This document shows positions 24,819 to 33,236 of a stretch of 64,000 nt of DNA, piece after piece. The notes beneath the pieces were generated by a model. That model searched no databases, had not been told where the DNA came from, and saw only the letters and a program-made list of their open reading frames with translations. The DNA comes from Rhizobium sp. Leaf306 (GTDB lineage: Bacteria; Pseudomonadota; Alphaproteobacteria; Rhizobiales; Rhizobiaceae): assembly GCF_001423425.1 (NCBI RefSeq), contig NZ_LMNX01000004.1, positions 372,001-436,000 of the forward strand, in the 5' to 3' direction. Position numbers and translations under genes: made by a program. How positions within the stretch are numbered: the stretch's first letter is position 1; every line of letters starts with the position of its first letter.

Positions 24819-25196
24819 CTAGGCTCCCTCGCCCTTCTTCGCTTTGAGCGCGTCCAGCGCATCGGCATTGTCTCGACCCCAACCGTAGAGCAGATCGATC
24901 AGCTCGACGAAACGCTTGCCGAGCGGCGTCAGCGTATAATCGACTGCCGGGGGCACCGTGCCATAGACGCGCCTGATGACAAGACCCGAGGCTTCCATGT
25001 CGCGCAGGGTCTGGGTCAGCATTTTCTTGGAAATGCCGGGCAGGCTGCGCAGGAGAACGCCGGTCCGCGCACAGCCATCCAGCCGCGTATCCAGCACATG
25101 CAGGATCATGCTCGTCCATTTCGAGGAGAAAAGGTCGAGGACGCGGCGCGGTGCGCAGTCTTCGCGCCATTCGTTGTCTGGTGAGCCTGGCTGCAT
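24819..25196 (-). CDS. HxlR-family winged-helix regulator
   Basis: A 125-residue HxlR-type regulator. The hallmark elements are APRRVLDLFSSKWTSMILHVL near the N-terminus (with the family Cys just before it), LPGISKKMLTQTLRDMEASGLV as the recognition-helix region, and the wing VPPAVDYTLTPLG. Many HxlR proteins sense oxidants or electrophiles through the N-terminal Cys (here C14 in EDCAPRR) and control a neighbouring oxidoreductase. It diverges from a PRISE-type reductase, its likely target. Confidence 0.92.
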   Translation of the reverse strand: MQPGSPDNEWREDCAPRRVLDLFSSKWTSMILHVLDTRLDGCARTGVLLRSLPGISKKMLTQTLRDMEASGLVIRRVYGTVPPAVDYTLTPLGKRFVELIDLLYGWGRDNADALDALKAKKGEGA

Positions 25197-25222
25197 GATC
25201 TGTTTCCCATCTGGTTACGTCA

Positions 25223-25257
25223 GGGTGCCTATGTCCCATTCGGGTGCCTTCTGGCAC
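25223..25257. promoter_or_regulatory. Candidate HxlR operator region
   Basis: GGGTGCCT occurs twice, at 25223-25230 and 25242-25249, 19 bp apart, so both copies face the same side of the helix. An inverted repeat GTGCC-TTCT-GGCAC spans 25244-25257. It lies midway between the two divergent start codons. Confidence 0.4.
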
Positions 25258-25304
25258 AGTCTACCGCAAGACACTAGATCACCGTCAGAACGACAGGAGC
25301 AATT

Positions 25305-26366
25305 ATGACGAAAAAAGCATTGATCGTGGGCGCAAGCGGCATTGTCGGCAGCGCAACAGCAAAGGTTCTGGGTGACGACGGCTGGCAGGTTCTCGGCCTG
25401 TCGCGCACACCGCAGCAGCAGACCAACGTGACACCGGTGGCAGCGGATCTTCTCGATCCGGCCTCGCTTACAAAAGCGCTGGCGGGTCTTGATCCCTCGC
25501 ATGTGTTCATCTCGAGCTGGCTGCGGCAGTCGACGGAAGCCGAAAACATTCGCGTCAATTCGTCGATGGTGCGCAACGTCCTCGATGCGCTGTCTCCGGC
25601 CGGTTCCGTCAAGCATGTGGCGCTGGTAACGGGCCTCAAGCATTACCTCGGCCCGTTCGAGAACTACGGCAAGGGCGCCCTGCCGCAGACGCCGTTCCGC
25701 GAGGAACAGGGCCGGCTCGAGGTCGATAATTTCTACTACGCCCAGGAAGACGAAGTGTTTGCGGCAGCCGCCCGCGACGGCTTTACCTGGAGCGTCCATC
25801 GCCCGCACACGATCGTCGGCAAGGCTGTCGGCAATGCCATGAACATGGGCACGACGCTTGCCGTCTATGCTGCCATCTGCAAGCACACCGGCCGTCCGTT
25901 CCGCTTCCCCGGCGTCGAGATGCAGTGGGAGGGGCTGACCGACATGACCAGCGCCAACCTTCTCGCCCGCCATCTCCTGTGGGCTTCCACGACACCGGGA
26001 GCAGCCAACGGCGAATTCAACGTCGTCAATGGCGATGTCTTCCGCTGGAAGTGGATGTGGAGCCGCATCGCCGCCTGGTTCGAGCTGGAACCCGCCACCT
26101 TCGACGGGACGGTCCAGCCGCTTGAAAAGCAGATGGCCGAGGATGCCGCGATCTGGCGCGAGATTGCTGAACGCCACAATCTGGCCGAACCGGATATGAA
26201 CCGGCTCGTCTCGCCGTGGCATACGGATGCCGATCTCGGTCGCCCGATCGAAGTCGTCACCGACATGTCGAAGAGCCGCCGCCTCGGCTTCCTCGAATAC
26301 CAGCCGACCGACGATGCCTTCTTCGATCTGTTCGAAGATTTGCGCGCAAACCGTCTGATCCCGTAA
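25305..26366 (+). CDS. SDR-family NAD(P)-dependent reductase of the PRISE (progesterone 5-beta-reductase / iridoid synthase-like) type
   Basis: A 353-residue extended short-chain dehydrogenase. The Rossmann motif GASGIVGSA is at about 8-16. The family-specific active site shows TGLKHYLGPF (catalytic Lys in place of the usual SDR Tyr-Lys layout) and NFYYAQEDEVF with the Tyr. These are the motifs that define PRISE enzymes, which reduce activated C=C bonds of enones. The ATG at 25305 is preceded by AGGAG. Substrate is unknown. The divergent HxlR gene suggests induction by an electrophilic compound. Confidence 0.88.
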   Translation: MTKKALIVGASGIVGSATAKVLGDDGWQVLGLSRTPQQQTNVTPVAADLLDPASLTKALAGLDPSHVFISSWLRQSTEAENIRVNSSMVRNVLDALSPAGSVKHVALVTGLKHYLGPFENYGKGALPQTPFREEQGRLEVDNFYYAQEDEVFAAAARDGFTWSVHRPHTIVGKAVGNAMNMGTTLAVYAAICKHTGRPFRFPGVEMQWEGLTDMTSANLLARHLLWASTTPGAANGEFNVVNGDVFRWKWMWSRIAAWFELEPATFDGTVQPLEKQMAEDAAIWREIAERHNLAEPDMNRLVSPWHTDADLGRPIEVVTDMSKSRRLGFLEYQPTDDAFFDLFEDLRANRLIP

Positions 26367-26390
26367 GGCAGCGAGCGCCAATAGAATCAT

Positions 26391-26688
26391 GTGCCCGGGG
26401 ATTTCTTCCCGGGCGCATCAGACTGCTGACGAACTCTGAAGAAGCTTTGTTGGGGAGAGCGATACCCCACTCTCCCTCATCCTCGCCCTTGTGGCGGGGA
26501 TCCAGCGACCCGACGTCCGTCGGGTCAAAGACTCCTTCAGCTCAAGGACTTGAGCTGACTGGATCCCCGCCACAGGGGCGAGGATGAGGGGAGTTTGGCG
26601 ACAGGCTCAGTTTCCCAAGTAACCTGCAGAGCTGTGAGGAAATACTTCCTCAGCAGTCTGATGCGCCCGGGCATTCTTCCCGGGCGCA
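26391..26688. repeat. Nested 300-bp palindromic element between convergent genes
   Basis: Outer arms (26391-26429 and 26650-26688, 39 bases each) are nearly perfect inverted copies; each also contains its own CCCGGG stem-loop. Inner arms (26472-26505 and 26559-26593, about 34 bases) are again inverted copies. Two more hairpins sit in the centre: GACCCGA/TCGGGTC (26507-26526) and CAGCTCAAG/CTTGAGCTG (26538-26557). The whole gap between the PRISE gene and alaE is occupied; no gene is present. The outer CCCGGG hairpins could terminate both convergent transcripts. Confidence 0.75.
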
Positions 26689-26689
26689 T

Positions 26690-27238
26690 TTACGTGTTGA
26701 GAGACATCGGCTTCGTTCCGCCCGGCGACAGGCCGAAGCGGCGCCTGATGAAGTTGAGGAAGGCTCCGTAGGGCCGACCCGATGCCAGCATGATCACGAT
26801 CACACCCAGCGTCCCCCGCAAAAGCTCAGCACTATCAGCCCCGCTGATGGCGAGGATCGCCGCATAGAGCGGCACCTGGAAGCTGACGAGCGCGAGCGTA
26901 TCAAACAGGATCTGCGACACGCGTCCGGGGCCGGCAAAGCGCATTACCCAGTCTCGCCAGAGACCGTATGGCCGTCCCGACGGAACCATCAGCACGGCGC
27001 CGAGAAGGCGCGCGTCAAACACCTGCTCCCAGCTCATTCCCGCAACGAACCGCTCGTTGATGATGCCGGTCGTGGTGAAGAACAGGATGAGGGCTAACGT
27101 ATCGGCCGCGAACGATCGCCACCCGGCGCTTCGCGTCTCCGTTTCATGCGACAAATTGCTGGTCTCCCGGCCATCTCTGGAACGAGCGCCTTCGTGTTGA
27201 GGTCGATATGGGACAACCACGGTCGACGGCAAGCGCAC
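26690..27238 (-). CDS. alaE: L-alanine exporter AlaE family protein
   Basis: A 182-residue membrane protein with four predicted helices. The two repeated motifs VPSGRPYGLWRDW and LASGRPYGAFLNFIRRRF and the start FAADTLALILFFTTTGIINE are typical of AlaE, which exports L-alanine across the inner membrane. The frame opens with GTG at 27238, directly after the DUF763 stop codon, which suggests translational coupling. No clear ribosome site was seen, so the true start could be up to about 30 residues later. It is the last gene of an aminotransferase-DUF763-alaE operon. Confidence 0.82.
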   Translation of the reverse strand: MRLPSTVVVPYRPQHEGARSRDGRETSNLSHETETRSAGWRSFAADTLALILFFTTTGIINERFVAGMSWEQVFDARLLGAVLMVPSGRPYGLWRDWVMRFAGPGRVSQILFDTLALVSFQVPLYAAILAISGADSAELLRGTLGVIVIMLASGRPYGAFLNFIRRRFGLSPGGTKPMSLNT

Positions 27239-28495
27239 TTACCCAGTCCGTTTATCGTCTTCCGCCTCCGGCTCCCAGCCGAACACGCTGCGTCCATCCC
27301 ATTCGTGCGAGCGGGAAAATTCGCCGGCGACGATTTCCTTGAGGTCGGGGCCGGTCACGTATTTTTCGAGCTGGCGGGCCTGGTCGTCTAGGCGGCGCAA
27401 CGCCTGCATTTCCTCGTCGCGGCCAAGCCTTGCCTTGCCGACGGCCGATTTCATCACCCTGATCGTCTCGTCATAGACCCGGATCGGCACCGGGAACGGA
27501 TGCCGGTCCTTGCCGCCATGGGCGAGCGAAAAACGCGCCGGATCGGAAAAACGGCAGGGTGCGCCGTGCACGACTTCGGCGACCATGGCGAGCGCCGACA
27601 CGGTGCGGGCGCCGACGCCGGGCGTCAGAAGCAGATCCTCGAAATCCTTCGGCCCACGATCGGCAGCGGCGGCAAGCGTGCCATGCAGGCGCCTCATGTT
27701 GACGTCTTCCTGGCGGACGTCGTGATGATCAGGCATGATCAGATGCGGCAGCATCGGCTGGGCCAGATCCTTCTTGCGCTGCCGGCCCGGATCGATCGCG
27801 ATCACTTCGCGGACAATGCGGTCGGGACCGAGCGATGCGAGCAGATCCAGTTGGCCGTTCCGCGACGCCTGTGCGCGGTGATCGGAGAGGTTGACGATGT
27901 CGCCCTGACCGCGTCCTTCGATCGCCGCATGCGGCGAATCCACGAAGCTTTTGAGGCCCTGCGACTGCCAGTGATAGCGCCGCGCCTGCTTCCGGTCGCC
28001 ATTCATGCCCTGCTGGACGACGACCCACTTGCCATCGTCGGTAACGATGAAACCGTGCAGATAGAGATCGAAACCGTCCTGCACCGCGGCGCTGTCGACC
28101 TTGGCGACGAGCCGGCTGGTCTTGGCAAGGGCAAAGCCATCGATGCCGACGCGGTTGCCGATGGCGATCAACTCGTCCGGCGTCTGCCGCGAATTGCGGC
28201 CGCGACCGCCGCAGACATGAATGCCGAGTTCGCCGGACATCGGCGTCAGCCCGCGTTTGAGCGCGCCGATGACGCTGGTGGTGATGCCGGATGAGTGCCA
28301 GTCCATACCCATCACCGCCCCGAAGGACTGGAACCAGAACGGATGCGCCAACCGGCTGAGCAGCTCGTCACGGCCGTAATGCAGGACGATAGCTTCGGTG
28401 ATGACGGCGCCGAGCTTGGTCATGCGGTCGCCCAGCCACCGGGGAACCCGGCCACCATGAAGCGGAAGATCGGCGCTGCCTGCTCTCTGAACCAT
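27239..28495 (-). CDS. DUF763 domain-containing protein
   Basis: A 418-residue protein of the DUF763 family, of unknown function. The N-terminal signature includes ADLPLHGGRVPRWLGDRM, AHPFWFQSFGAVMGMDWHSS, and GELGIHVCGGRGRNSRQTPD, each highly conserved in appearance. Near residue 290 the segment LLLTPGVGARTVSALAMVAE is a helix-hairpin-helix-like motif as found in DNA glycosylases and nucleases. This hints at nucleic-acid binding, which is inference. No signal peptide is present. It lies 26 bases after an aminotransferase gene and abuts alaE. Confidence 0.85.
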   Translation of the reverse strand: MVQRAGSADLPLHGGRVPRWLGDRMTKLGAVITEAIVLHYGRDELLSRLAHPFWFQSFGAVMGMDWHSSGITTSVIGALKRGLTPMSGELGIHVCGGRGRNSRQTPDELIAIGNRVGIDGFALAKTSRLVAKVDSAAVQDGFDLYLHGFIVTDDGKWVVVQQGMNGDRKQARRYHWQSQGLKSFVDSPHAAIEGRGQGDIVNLSDHRAQASRNGQLDLLASLGPDRIVREVIAIDPGRQRKKDLAQPMLPHLIMPDHHDVRQEDVNMRRLHGTLAAAADRGPKDFEDLLLTPGVGARTVSALAMVAEVVHGAPCRFSDPARFSLAHGGKDRHPFPVPIRVYDETIRVMKSAVGKARLGRDEEMQALRRLDDQARQLEKYVTGPDLKEIVAGEFSRSHEWDGRSVFGWEPEAEDDKRTG

Positions 28496-28521
28496 GGTTC
28501 CTTATAGAGCCGGCAGCCGCT

Positions 28522-29718
28522 TTACGACAGCGAAAAGTTCCGTAAACGTTCTTCCAGAAGACCGATGGTTTCGACATCCGCATTGGCAAAGGCAAACCGC
28601 AGATAGCCATCCTGGCCTTGCCCGAAATAGACGCCGGGGATGCAGCTGATGCCGGCGCGTTTGGCAAGCTGTTCGGCCACCTCGGCCGAGCCCTTGCCCG
28701 GGAAGGGATGCCGCACAAAGGCGAAATAGGCGCCGATCGCATCGAGCTTCCAGCCGGAGACGCTGCGCATGACCGCTTTCAGCGCTTCGGCACGACGGCC
28801 GATTTCCTGACGATTTTCCTCGCGCCAGGCAGTCAGCAGCGGCAGCGCTTCGGCAACCGCTGCCTGGGCGGCACGCGGCGCGCAGATCTGCAGATTGTCC
28901 ATGATCTTGGCGATCTGACCGATCGCCGCCTCGCCGGCGGTGATGGCACCGAGGCGATGGCCGGGGATGCAGAAGGATTTAGAAAAGCTGTAGAGGCTGA
29001 TCAGCGTTTCTTCCCATCCGGACTGCGAAAACAGCCCATGGGCGCGGCTTCCGGCTTGTGGCAGGAAGTCACGATAGGTCTCGTCGAGGATCAGCCAGAT
29101 GCCTTTTTCCTGGCATAGCTTGAAGATCGCCTCGAGCAGCGATGCAGGATAGATCGCGCCGGTCGGATTGTTGGGCGACACCAGCGCCAGCGCCTTCACC
29201 CCATCCGTCATCGCCGCTTCGAGCGACACGAGATCCGGCAGGAACCCGTTTTCGGCAGAACAGGGCACGAAGGCGGTGCCGATGCCCATCATGGCAAGCG
29301 TCGTTTCGTGGTTGAAGTAGAACGGCTCGGTCATCAGGATGCTGCTGCCGGGACCCGCAACCGTCATCGCCGCGCAGACGAAAGCCTGGTTGCAGCCGGA
29401 GGTGATGTGGATGTTTGCCTCGCCAAGCGCTGCGCCATAGACTTCCGCGACGTGGCTTGCATAGGCGGTGCGCAGACCCGCCTCGCCCTCGATCGGGCCG
29501 TAGCCGGTATAGGCCTTGGACGACGCCGTCTCGCCCAGAAGCCGCAGCATGTCCGGATGGGCCGGATAGCCGGGCACCGCCTGCGACAGGTCGATCAACG
29601 GCCCCAGAGCCTTGTCATAGGCACGACCCCAGGCCGCGACGGCGGGAACCGGTGGCAGGGACAGTTGTTCGATCAAGGGGTTGAAGGGGGCATTCAGGCG
29701 CGGATGGGAGGCGGGCAT
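28522..29718 (-). CDS. Class I/II pyridoxal-phosphate aminotransferase
   Basis: A 398-residue fold-type I PLP enzyme. It shows YGPIEGEAGLR near residue 73, ITSGCNQAF, LVSPNNPTGAIYP with the cofactor-contacting Asn, LILDETYRDFL, and the Schiff-base lysine in LYSFSKSFCIPGHRLG. Arg in YLRFAFA would bind the substrate carboxylate. It resembles aspartate/alanine-type aminotransferases. It heads the operon with DUF763 and the alanine exporter alaE, so alanine is a reasonable guess for substrate or product. ATG 29718 is used. Confidence 0.9.
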   Translation of the reverse strand: MPASHPRLNAPFNPLIEQLSLPPVPAVAAWGRAYDKALGPLIDLSQAVPGYPAHPDMLRLLGETASSKAYTGYGPIEGEAGLRTAYASHVAEVYGAALGEANIHITSGCNQAFVCAAMTVAGPGSSILMTEPFYFNHETTLAMMGIGTAFVPCSAENGFLPDLVSLEAAMTDGVKALALVSPNNPTGAIYPASLLEAIFKLCQEKGIWLILDETYRDFLPQAGSRAHGLFSQSGWEETLISLYSFSKSFCIPGHRLGAITAGEAAIGQIAKIMDNLQICAPRAAQAAVAEALPLLTAWREENRQEIGRRAEALKAVMRSVSGWKLDAIGAYFAFVRHPFPGKGSAEVAEQLAKRAGISCIPGVYFGQGQDGYLRFAFANADVETIGLLEERLRNFSLS

Positions 29719-29808
29719 GGGGTCTCGACGAAATCTCGGGCGGGGGCATCAGGAATTGATTGCCCTTGTTGTTTATCAGATTATCCTCCGAGGCAAGGAG
29801 AACCACTT

Positions 29809-30468
29809 ATGGACGACAATCTTCCGCAGGATTCCAAGCTCACCAGCACCAAGCGCAAATGGGCTGATGAAGGGAAATTCCTGACCGGCCGGCATGCGCG
29901 GCCAGATACCGATCGCCTACCGCCCGGCCAGCATCTGGTCAAGAACTGGCCGGTGCTCGATCTCGGCCAGCAGCCCAGCATTGCGCCGTCGCAGTGGAAG
30001 CTCGACATCTACGGTCTCGTCAACAAGCCGACGACCTTCAACTGGGAGAGTTTCCAGGCCTTGCCGCAGTCCGAGATGCGCTCCGATATCCACTGCGTGA
30101 CGACCTGGTCGCGCTACGACAACGACTGGAAGGGCGTGTCCACCCGCGATCTGCTCGATGCCGTGGAGCCGACCGACAAGGCGACCGCGGTGATGCTGAC
30201 CGCCTATGACGGCTATACGACCAACGTTCTCCTTTCCGATTTCGCCGTCCCCGACGCGCTCATCGTGACCCACTGGGAGGGCAAGCCGCTGACGGAAGAG
30301 CATGGCGGACCGGTGCGCCTCGTCGTGCCGCATCTCTACTTCTGGAAAAGCGCGAAATGGCTGAAGCGGATCGACTTCCTCGGCATCGACAATGCCGGCT
30401 TCTGGGAAAAGAACGGCTACCACATGCGCGGTGACCCCTGGGCCGAGGAACGGTATTCGGAGGATTGA
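29809..30468 (+). CDS. Sulfite oxidase-like molybdopterin-dependent protein (cytoplasmic, MsrP/YedY-related)
   Basis: A 219-residue protein of the sulfite-oxidase molybdopterin-binding fold. The Mo-ligand cysteine lies in DIHCVTTWSRYDNDWKGV (about residue 98), with GGPVRLVVPHLYFWKSAKW and a C-terminal FLG segment as in YedY-type proteins. Unlike MsrP it has no Tat signal peptide, and no haem-membrane partner (MsrQ) is encoded nearby. It may therefore be a cytoplasmic oxidoreductase of unknown substrate. ATG 29809 has AAGGAG nine bases upstream. Confidence 0.85.
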   Translation: MDDNLPQDSKLTSTKRKWADEGKFLTGRHARPDTDRLPPGQHLVKNWPVLDLGQQPSIAPSQWKLDIYGLVNKPTTFNWESFQALPQSEMRSDIHCVTTWSRYDNDWKGVSTRDLLDAVEPTDKATAVMLTAYDGYTTNVLLSDFAVPDALIVTHWEGKPLTEEHGGPVRLVVPHLYFWKSAKWLKRIDFLGIDNAGFWEKNGYHMRGDPWAEERYSED

Positions 30469-30508
30469 GCGGCGCCGACCTATCCCGTTGCTTTGCCTGA
30501 AAGAATAT

Positions 30509-30538
30509 GCAACGGAAAGTTGATCACCCTTCCGTTGC
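30509..30538. repeat. 9-bp perfect inverted repeat before the lipoprotein gene
   Basis: GCAACGGAA (30509-30517) and TTCCGTTGC (30530-30538) flank a 12-base spacer. The repeat lies 40 bases after the sulfite-oxidase-like gene and 13 bases before the lipoprotein start. It could be an operator or a weak terminator; no T-run follows. Confidence 0.45.
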
Positions 30539-30551
30539 TCCAGGAATTTTC

Positions 30552-30866
30552 ATGCGTCCGATAGCCCTAGTCTTACTGAGCTTTCTCGTTGTCGGCTGCA
30601 GTCCTGGCGAAAGAATTGGAGAAGTCCTGATCAGGACAGATGCGGCGGGAAAAATGGCCACAGTTTCCATGCGGAAATCGACTGGAAATCCCAAGGCAGA
30701 TGCCCGCGTCATGCTGTATGCGCGCACGACGTTTCCTTCCAGAGTTCCGCATGCGAAGCCTAACCACACCTACATCCATGCGGTAGTTGGTGATCCGAAA
30801 ACAAGTTCTGGCGACGTAAGGGTGTGGGGACCGCTCGGGGTGTGGGGACCGCTCGGGTTGCGGTGA
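30552..30866 (+). CDS. Small putative lipoprotein with TonB-C-like segment
   Basis: A 104-residue protein. The first 18 residues form a lipoprotein signal peptide ending in the lipobox LVVGC. The body (EVLIRTDAAGKMATVSMRKS, then GNPKADARVMLYARTTFP) resembles the TonB C-terminal fold seen in small periplasmic proteins. ATG 30552 was chosen because the signal peptide begins there; an upstream ATG at 30507 lies in the inverted repeat. The last residues VWGPLGVWGPLGLR arise from an 18-bp tandem duplication, so the C-terminus has been recently extended. Confidence 0.65.
   Translation: MRPIALVLLSFLVVGCSPGERIGEVLIRTDAAGKMATVSMRKSTGNPKADARVMLYARTTFPSRVPHAKPNHTYIHAVVGDPKTSSGDVRVWGPLGVWGPLGLR
30822..30857 (+). 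repeat. 18-bp perfect tandem duplication inside the lipoprotein gene
   Basis: Two exact copies of GTGTGGGGACCGCTCGGG (30822-30839 and 30840-30857) encode a repeated VWGPLG just before the stop. Because 18 is a multiple of three, the frame is kept. Confidence 0.8.
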
Positions 30867-30944
30867 CACTGCAAACGGGAATTCCAGCCAGCCGATACCG
30901 CAAAGTGTGAGAAAGGCTGCCGCCAGAGGCGACAGCCCATAAGA

Positions 30945-33236
30945 TCACATCAGTTTTTCCAGCGTGATCGGCAGGTCGCGGATGCGTTTGCCTGTCGCGT
31001 GGAAGACGGCGTTGGCGATTGCCGGGGCGACGCCGACGATGCCGACTTCGCCAACCCCTTTGCCGCCCAGCGTCGATGCATCAAGATCCGGCACGCCGAC
31101 CGAGATCACCTCGATATCCGGAATGTCGGCATTGGTCGGCACCAGATAGTCGGCCATGTTGCTGTTGATGGTGCGGCCGTTGCGCGGATCGACGACACCT
31201 TCCTCAAGCAATGCCTGGCCGATGCCCATGATGATGCCGCCCTTCCACTGGCTTTCCACCAGCTTCGGATTGTAGAGGCGGCCGCAATCGAAGGCAGAGA
31301 CCATGCGCGAGACCCGGATCGTCCCGAAATCCTCATCGATCCGGACCTCGACGAAATGCGCAGCCCAGCTGTGCATGGAGAGGTCGCCCGAGGTCGGCCC
31401 CTGCACTTTCGACATCGTGGTCCAGGCCTGCTTCTGATCATCAGGCGTCTGCGCGTTTTCGGCAAGCGTGTTGCGGCGGATCTCTAGCTCGTCACGGCCG
31501 AGCGCCTGCATCAGCTCCTGCAGCGAGAGCGATGGTCCACCCCCACGTGATGCCTCGATCCGCCCGCCAACCAGCGAAAGCGTGTTGGCGCCGGTATCGC
31601 GGAACGGCGAACCGGTCTCGTTGAGCGCAAGGCCGATCAACTCGTCGCGGGCTGCGATCGCGGCCTTATGCACGGCACCGGTGATGGATCCCGCCAGCAT
31701 CGATCCGCCGGCGATCGACGAACCCGGCATGCGGCTGTCACCCAAGAGCACGTCGACCTGCGAGACCGGAACGCCGAGCGCTTCGGCGGCCGTCTGGGCA
31801 AGGATCGTATAAGTGCCCTGCCCCATATCGATCGAGCCGCTGACCACCTCGACGCGGCCGTTCGCAAGCACGCGGATCATCGCTTCGGACGGTGCCCGGA
31901 TGACCGGGAACGTGCCGCAGCCGATGCCCCAGCCGATCAGCGTCTTGCCGTCCCGCATCGAGCGGGGCTGTTGGCTGCGCTTTTCCCAGCCGAAGGCGGC
32001 GGCCCCTTGCGTCAGGGCTTCGCGCAGCATCCGCGTCGACCACGGCTTTCCGGACTGATAGTCGTGATCGGCATAGTTCTTCAGCCGCAGTTCCAGCGGA
32101 TCCATATCGAGCTTGTAGGCAAGCTCTTCCATGGCGCTTTCGATGCCGTAGGCGCTGGGGTTCTTGCCCGGGCCCCTAAGCGCGCCTGGTGTGACGGTAT
32201 TGACGGGCACGACGCGCGACTGGGAGGAGAAGTTTTCCACCTTGTAGAGGATGGGCGTCGCTGCTCCGGTCTGTTCCGGGTAATCCATATAGACTGACGT
32301 CTCGGTCCGGCCGCGGTGGACGATCGCCTGCAGCACGCCGTCTTCGGAAGCGCCGAGCGCAATCGTCTGGCGAGTTGCCGCACGACCGCCATAGCTGGTG
32401 AAGTTCTGCGGCCGTGTGACGGCAAGCTGGACCGGTCGGCCAAGCTTTCTCGCCGCCGCAACCGCCACCGCGCCATAAGCGAGCGGCTGGCCCTTGGAGC
32501 CGAAACCGCCGCCGATATAGGGCGAGATGATCCGCACCTTTTCATAGTCCATGGCGAACCATTCGGCATACATGCGGGCCATGCCATGCGACCACTGGCT
32601 GGGCTCCCAGATCGTCAGCTCGTCGCCGTCCCACTTGGCCGTCAGCCCGTGCGGCTCCATGGCGCAGTGGTATTCGCGCGGCGTGCTGTATTCGCTTTCG
32701 ATCCGGACCGGCGATGCCGCAAGGGCGGCTTCCGCATCTCCCCAGCCGATGGTGAGATTGTCCATCAGCTTGCCTTCGCCAGCCGCGGGATCGTCGATGC
32801 TCATGACCGGCGACGTTTCCTCATAGGTGACGACAACAAGTTTTGCGGCCTCCGTCGCCTGTTCGCGGCTTTCGGCGATCACGGCTGCAATCGACTGGCC
32901 GTTGAACTGCACCTCGCGCGGCAGCGGATGATAAGGCTTGTCTTCCGGCCGGTTGCCCTGCCAGTCGGCGGAAACACGCAGTCCGAGATCGTCTTCCGGT
33001 GTCAGCACCATCAGGACGCCGGGCGAGGCGAGCGCGCGGGTCACATCGACGCTGACGACGCGGCCTGCGGCAATCGTGCTCTGCACGAGGGCCGCGTGGG
33101 CGAGGTTATCGATCGGGTATTCCAGCGCATAGGTGGCAGCACCTGTGAGCTTGAGGCTGCCTTCGAACCGGGTCAGACGTCCGCCGACCATGCCATCGGA
33201 GGCATCGCCGTGTTTGCGGGGGGGCATAATAGTCAT
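30945..33236 (-). CDS. paoC: Molybdopterin-binding subunit of a PaoABC-type aldehyde oxidoreductase
   Basis: A 763-residue large subunit of the xanthine oxidase family. It binds the molybdenum cofactor and oxidises the substrate. Family markers include GGGFGSKG in the first half, RGPGKNPSAYGIESAMEEL, GSIDMGQGTYTILAQTAAEA, and the catalytic Glu in GKGVGEVGIVG near the C-terminus. The ATG at 33236 overlaps the stop of the FAD-subunit gene (ATGA). The gene order 2Fe-2S, FAD, Mo and the cysteine-rich FAD subunit match E. coli PaoABC, which detoxifies aromatic aldehydes. No MoCD/PaoD-type maturation gene lies in this window. Confidence 0.92.
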   Translation of the reverse strand: MTIMPPRKHGDASDGMVGGRLTRFEGSLKLTGAATYALEYPIDNLAHAALVQSTIAAGRVVSVDVTRALASPGVLMVLTPEDDLGLRVSADWQGNRPEDKPYHPLPREVQFNGQSIAAVIAESREQATEAAKLVVVTYEETSPVMSIDDPAAGEGKLMDNLTIGWGDAEAALAASPVRIESEYSTPREYHCAMEPHGLTAKWDGDELTIWEPSQWSHGMARMYAEWFAMDYEKVRIISPYIGGGFGSKGQPLAYGAVAVAAARKLGRPVQLAVTRPQNFTSYGGRAATRQTIALGASEDGVLQAIVHRGRTETSVYMDYPEQTGAATPILYKVENFSSQSRVVPVNTVTPGALRGPGKNPSAYGIESAMEELAYKLDMDPLELRLKNYADHDYQSGKPWSTRMLREALTQGAAAFGWEKRSQQPRSMRDGKTLIGWGIGCGTFPVIRAPSEAMIRVLANGRVEVVSGSIDMGQGTYTILAQTAAEALGVPVSQVDVLLGDSRMPGSSIAGGSMLAGSITGAVHKAAIAARDELIGLALNETGSPFRDTGANTLSLVGGRIEASRGGGPSLSLQELMQALGRDELEIRRNTLAENAQTPDDQKQAWTTMSKVQGPTSGDLSMHSWAAHFVEVRIDEDFGTIRVSRMVSAFDCGRLYNPKLVESQWKGGIIMGIGQALLEEGVVDPRNGRTINSNMADYLVPTNADIPDIEVISVGVPDLDASTLGGKGVGEVGIVGVAPAIANAVFHATGKRIRDLPITLEKLM

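Noticed and set aside
26391..26688. Insertion sequence or CRISPR array at the 300-bp nested palindrome
   Set aside because: No transposase frame, and the repeats are inverted pairs with no regular direct repeats and spacers.
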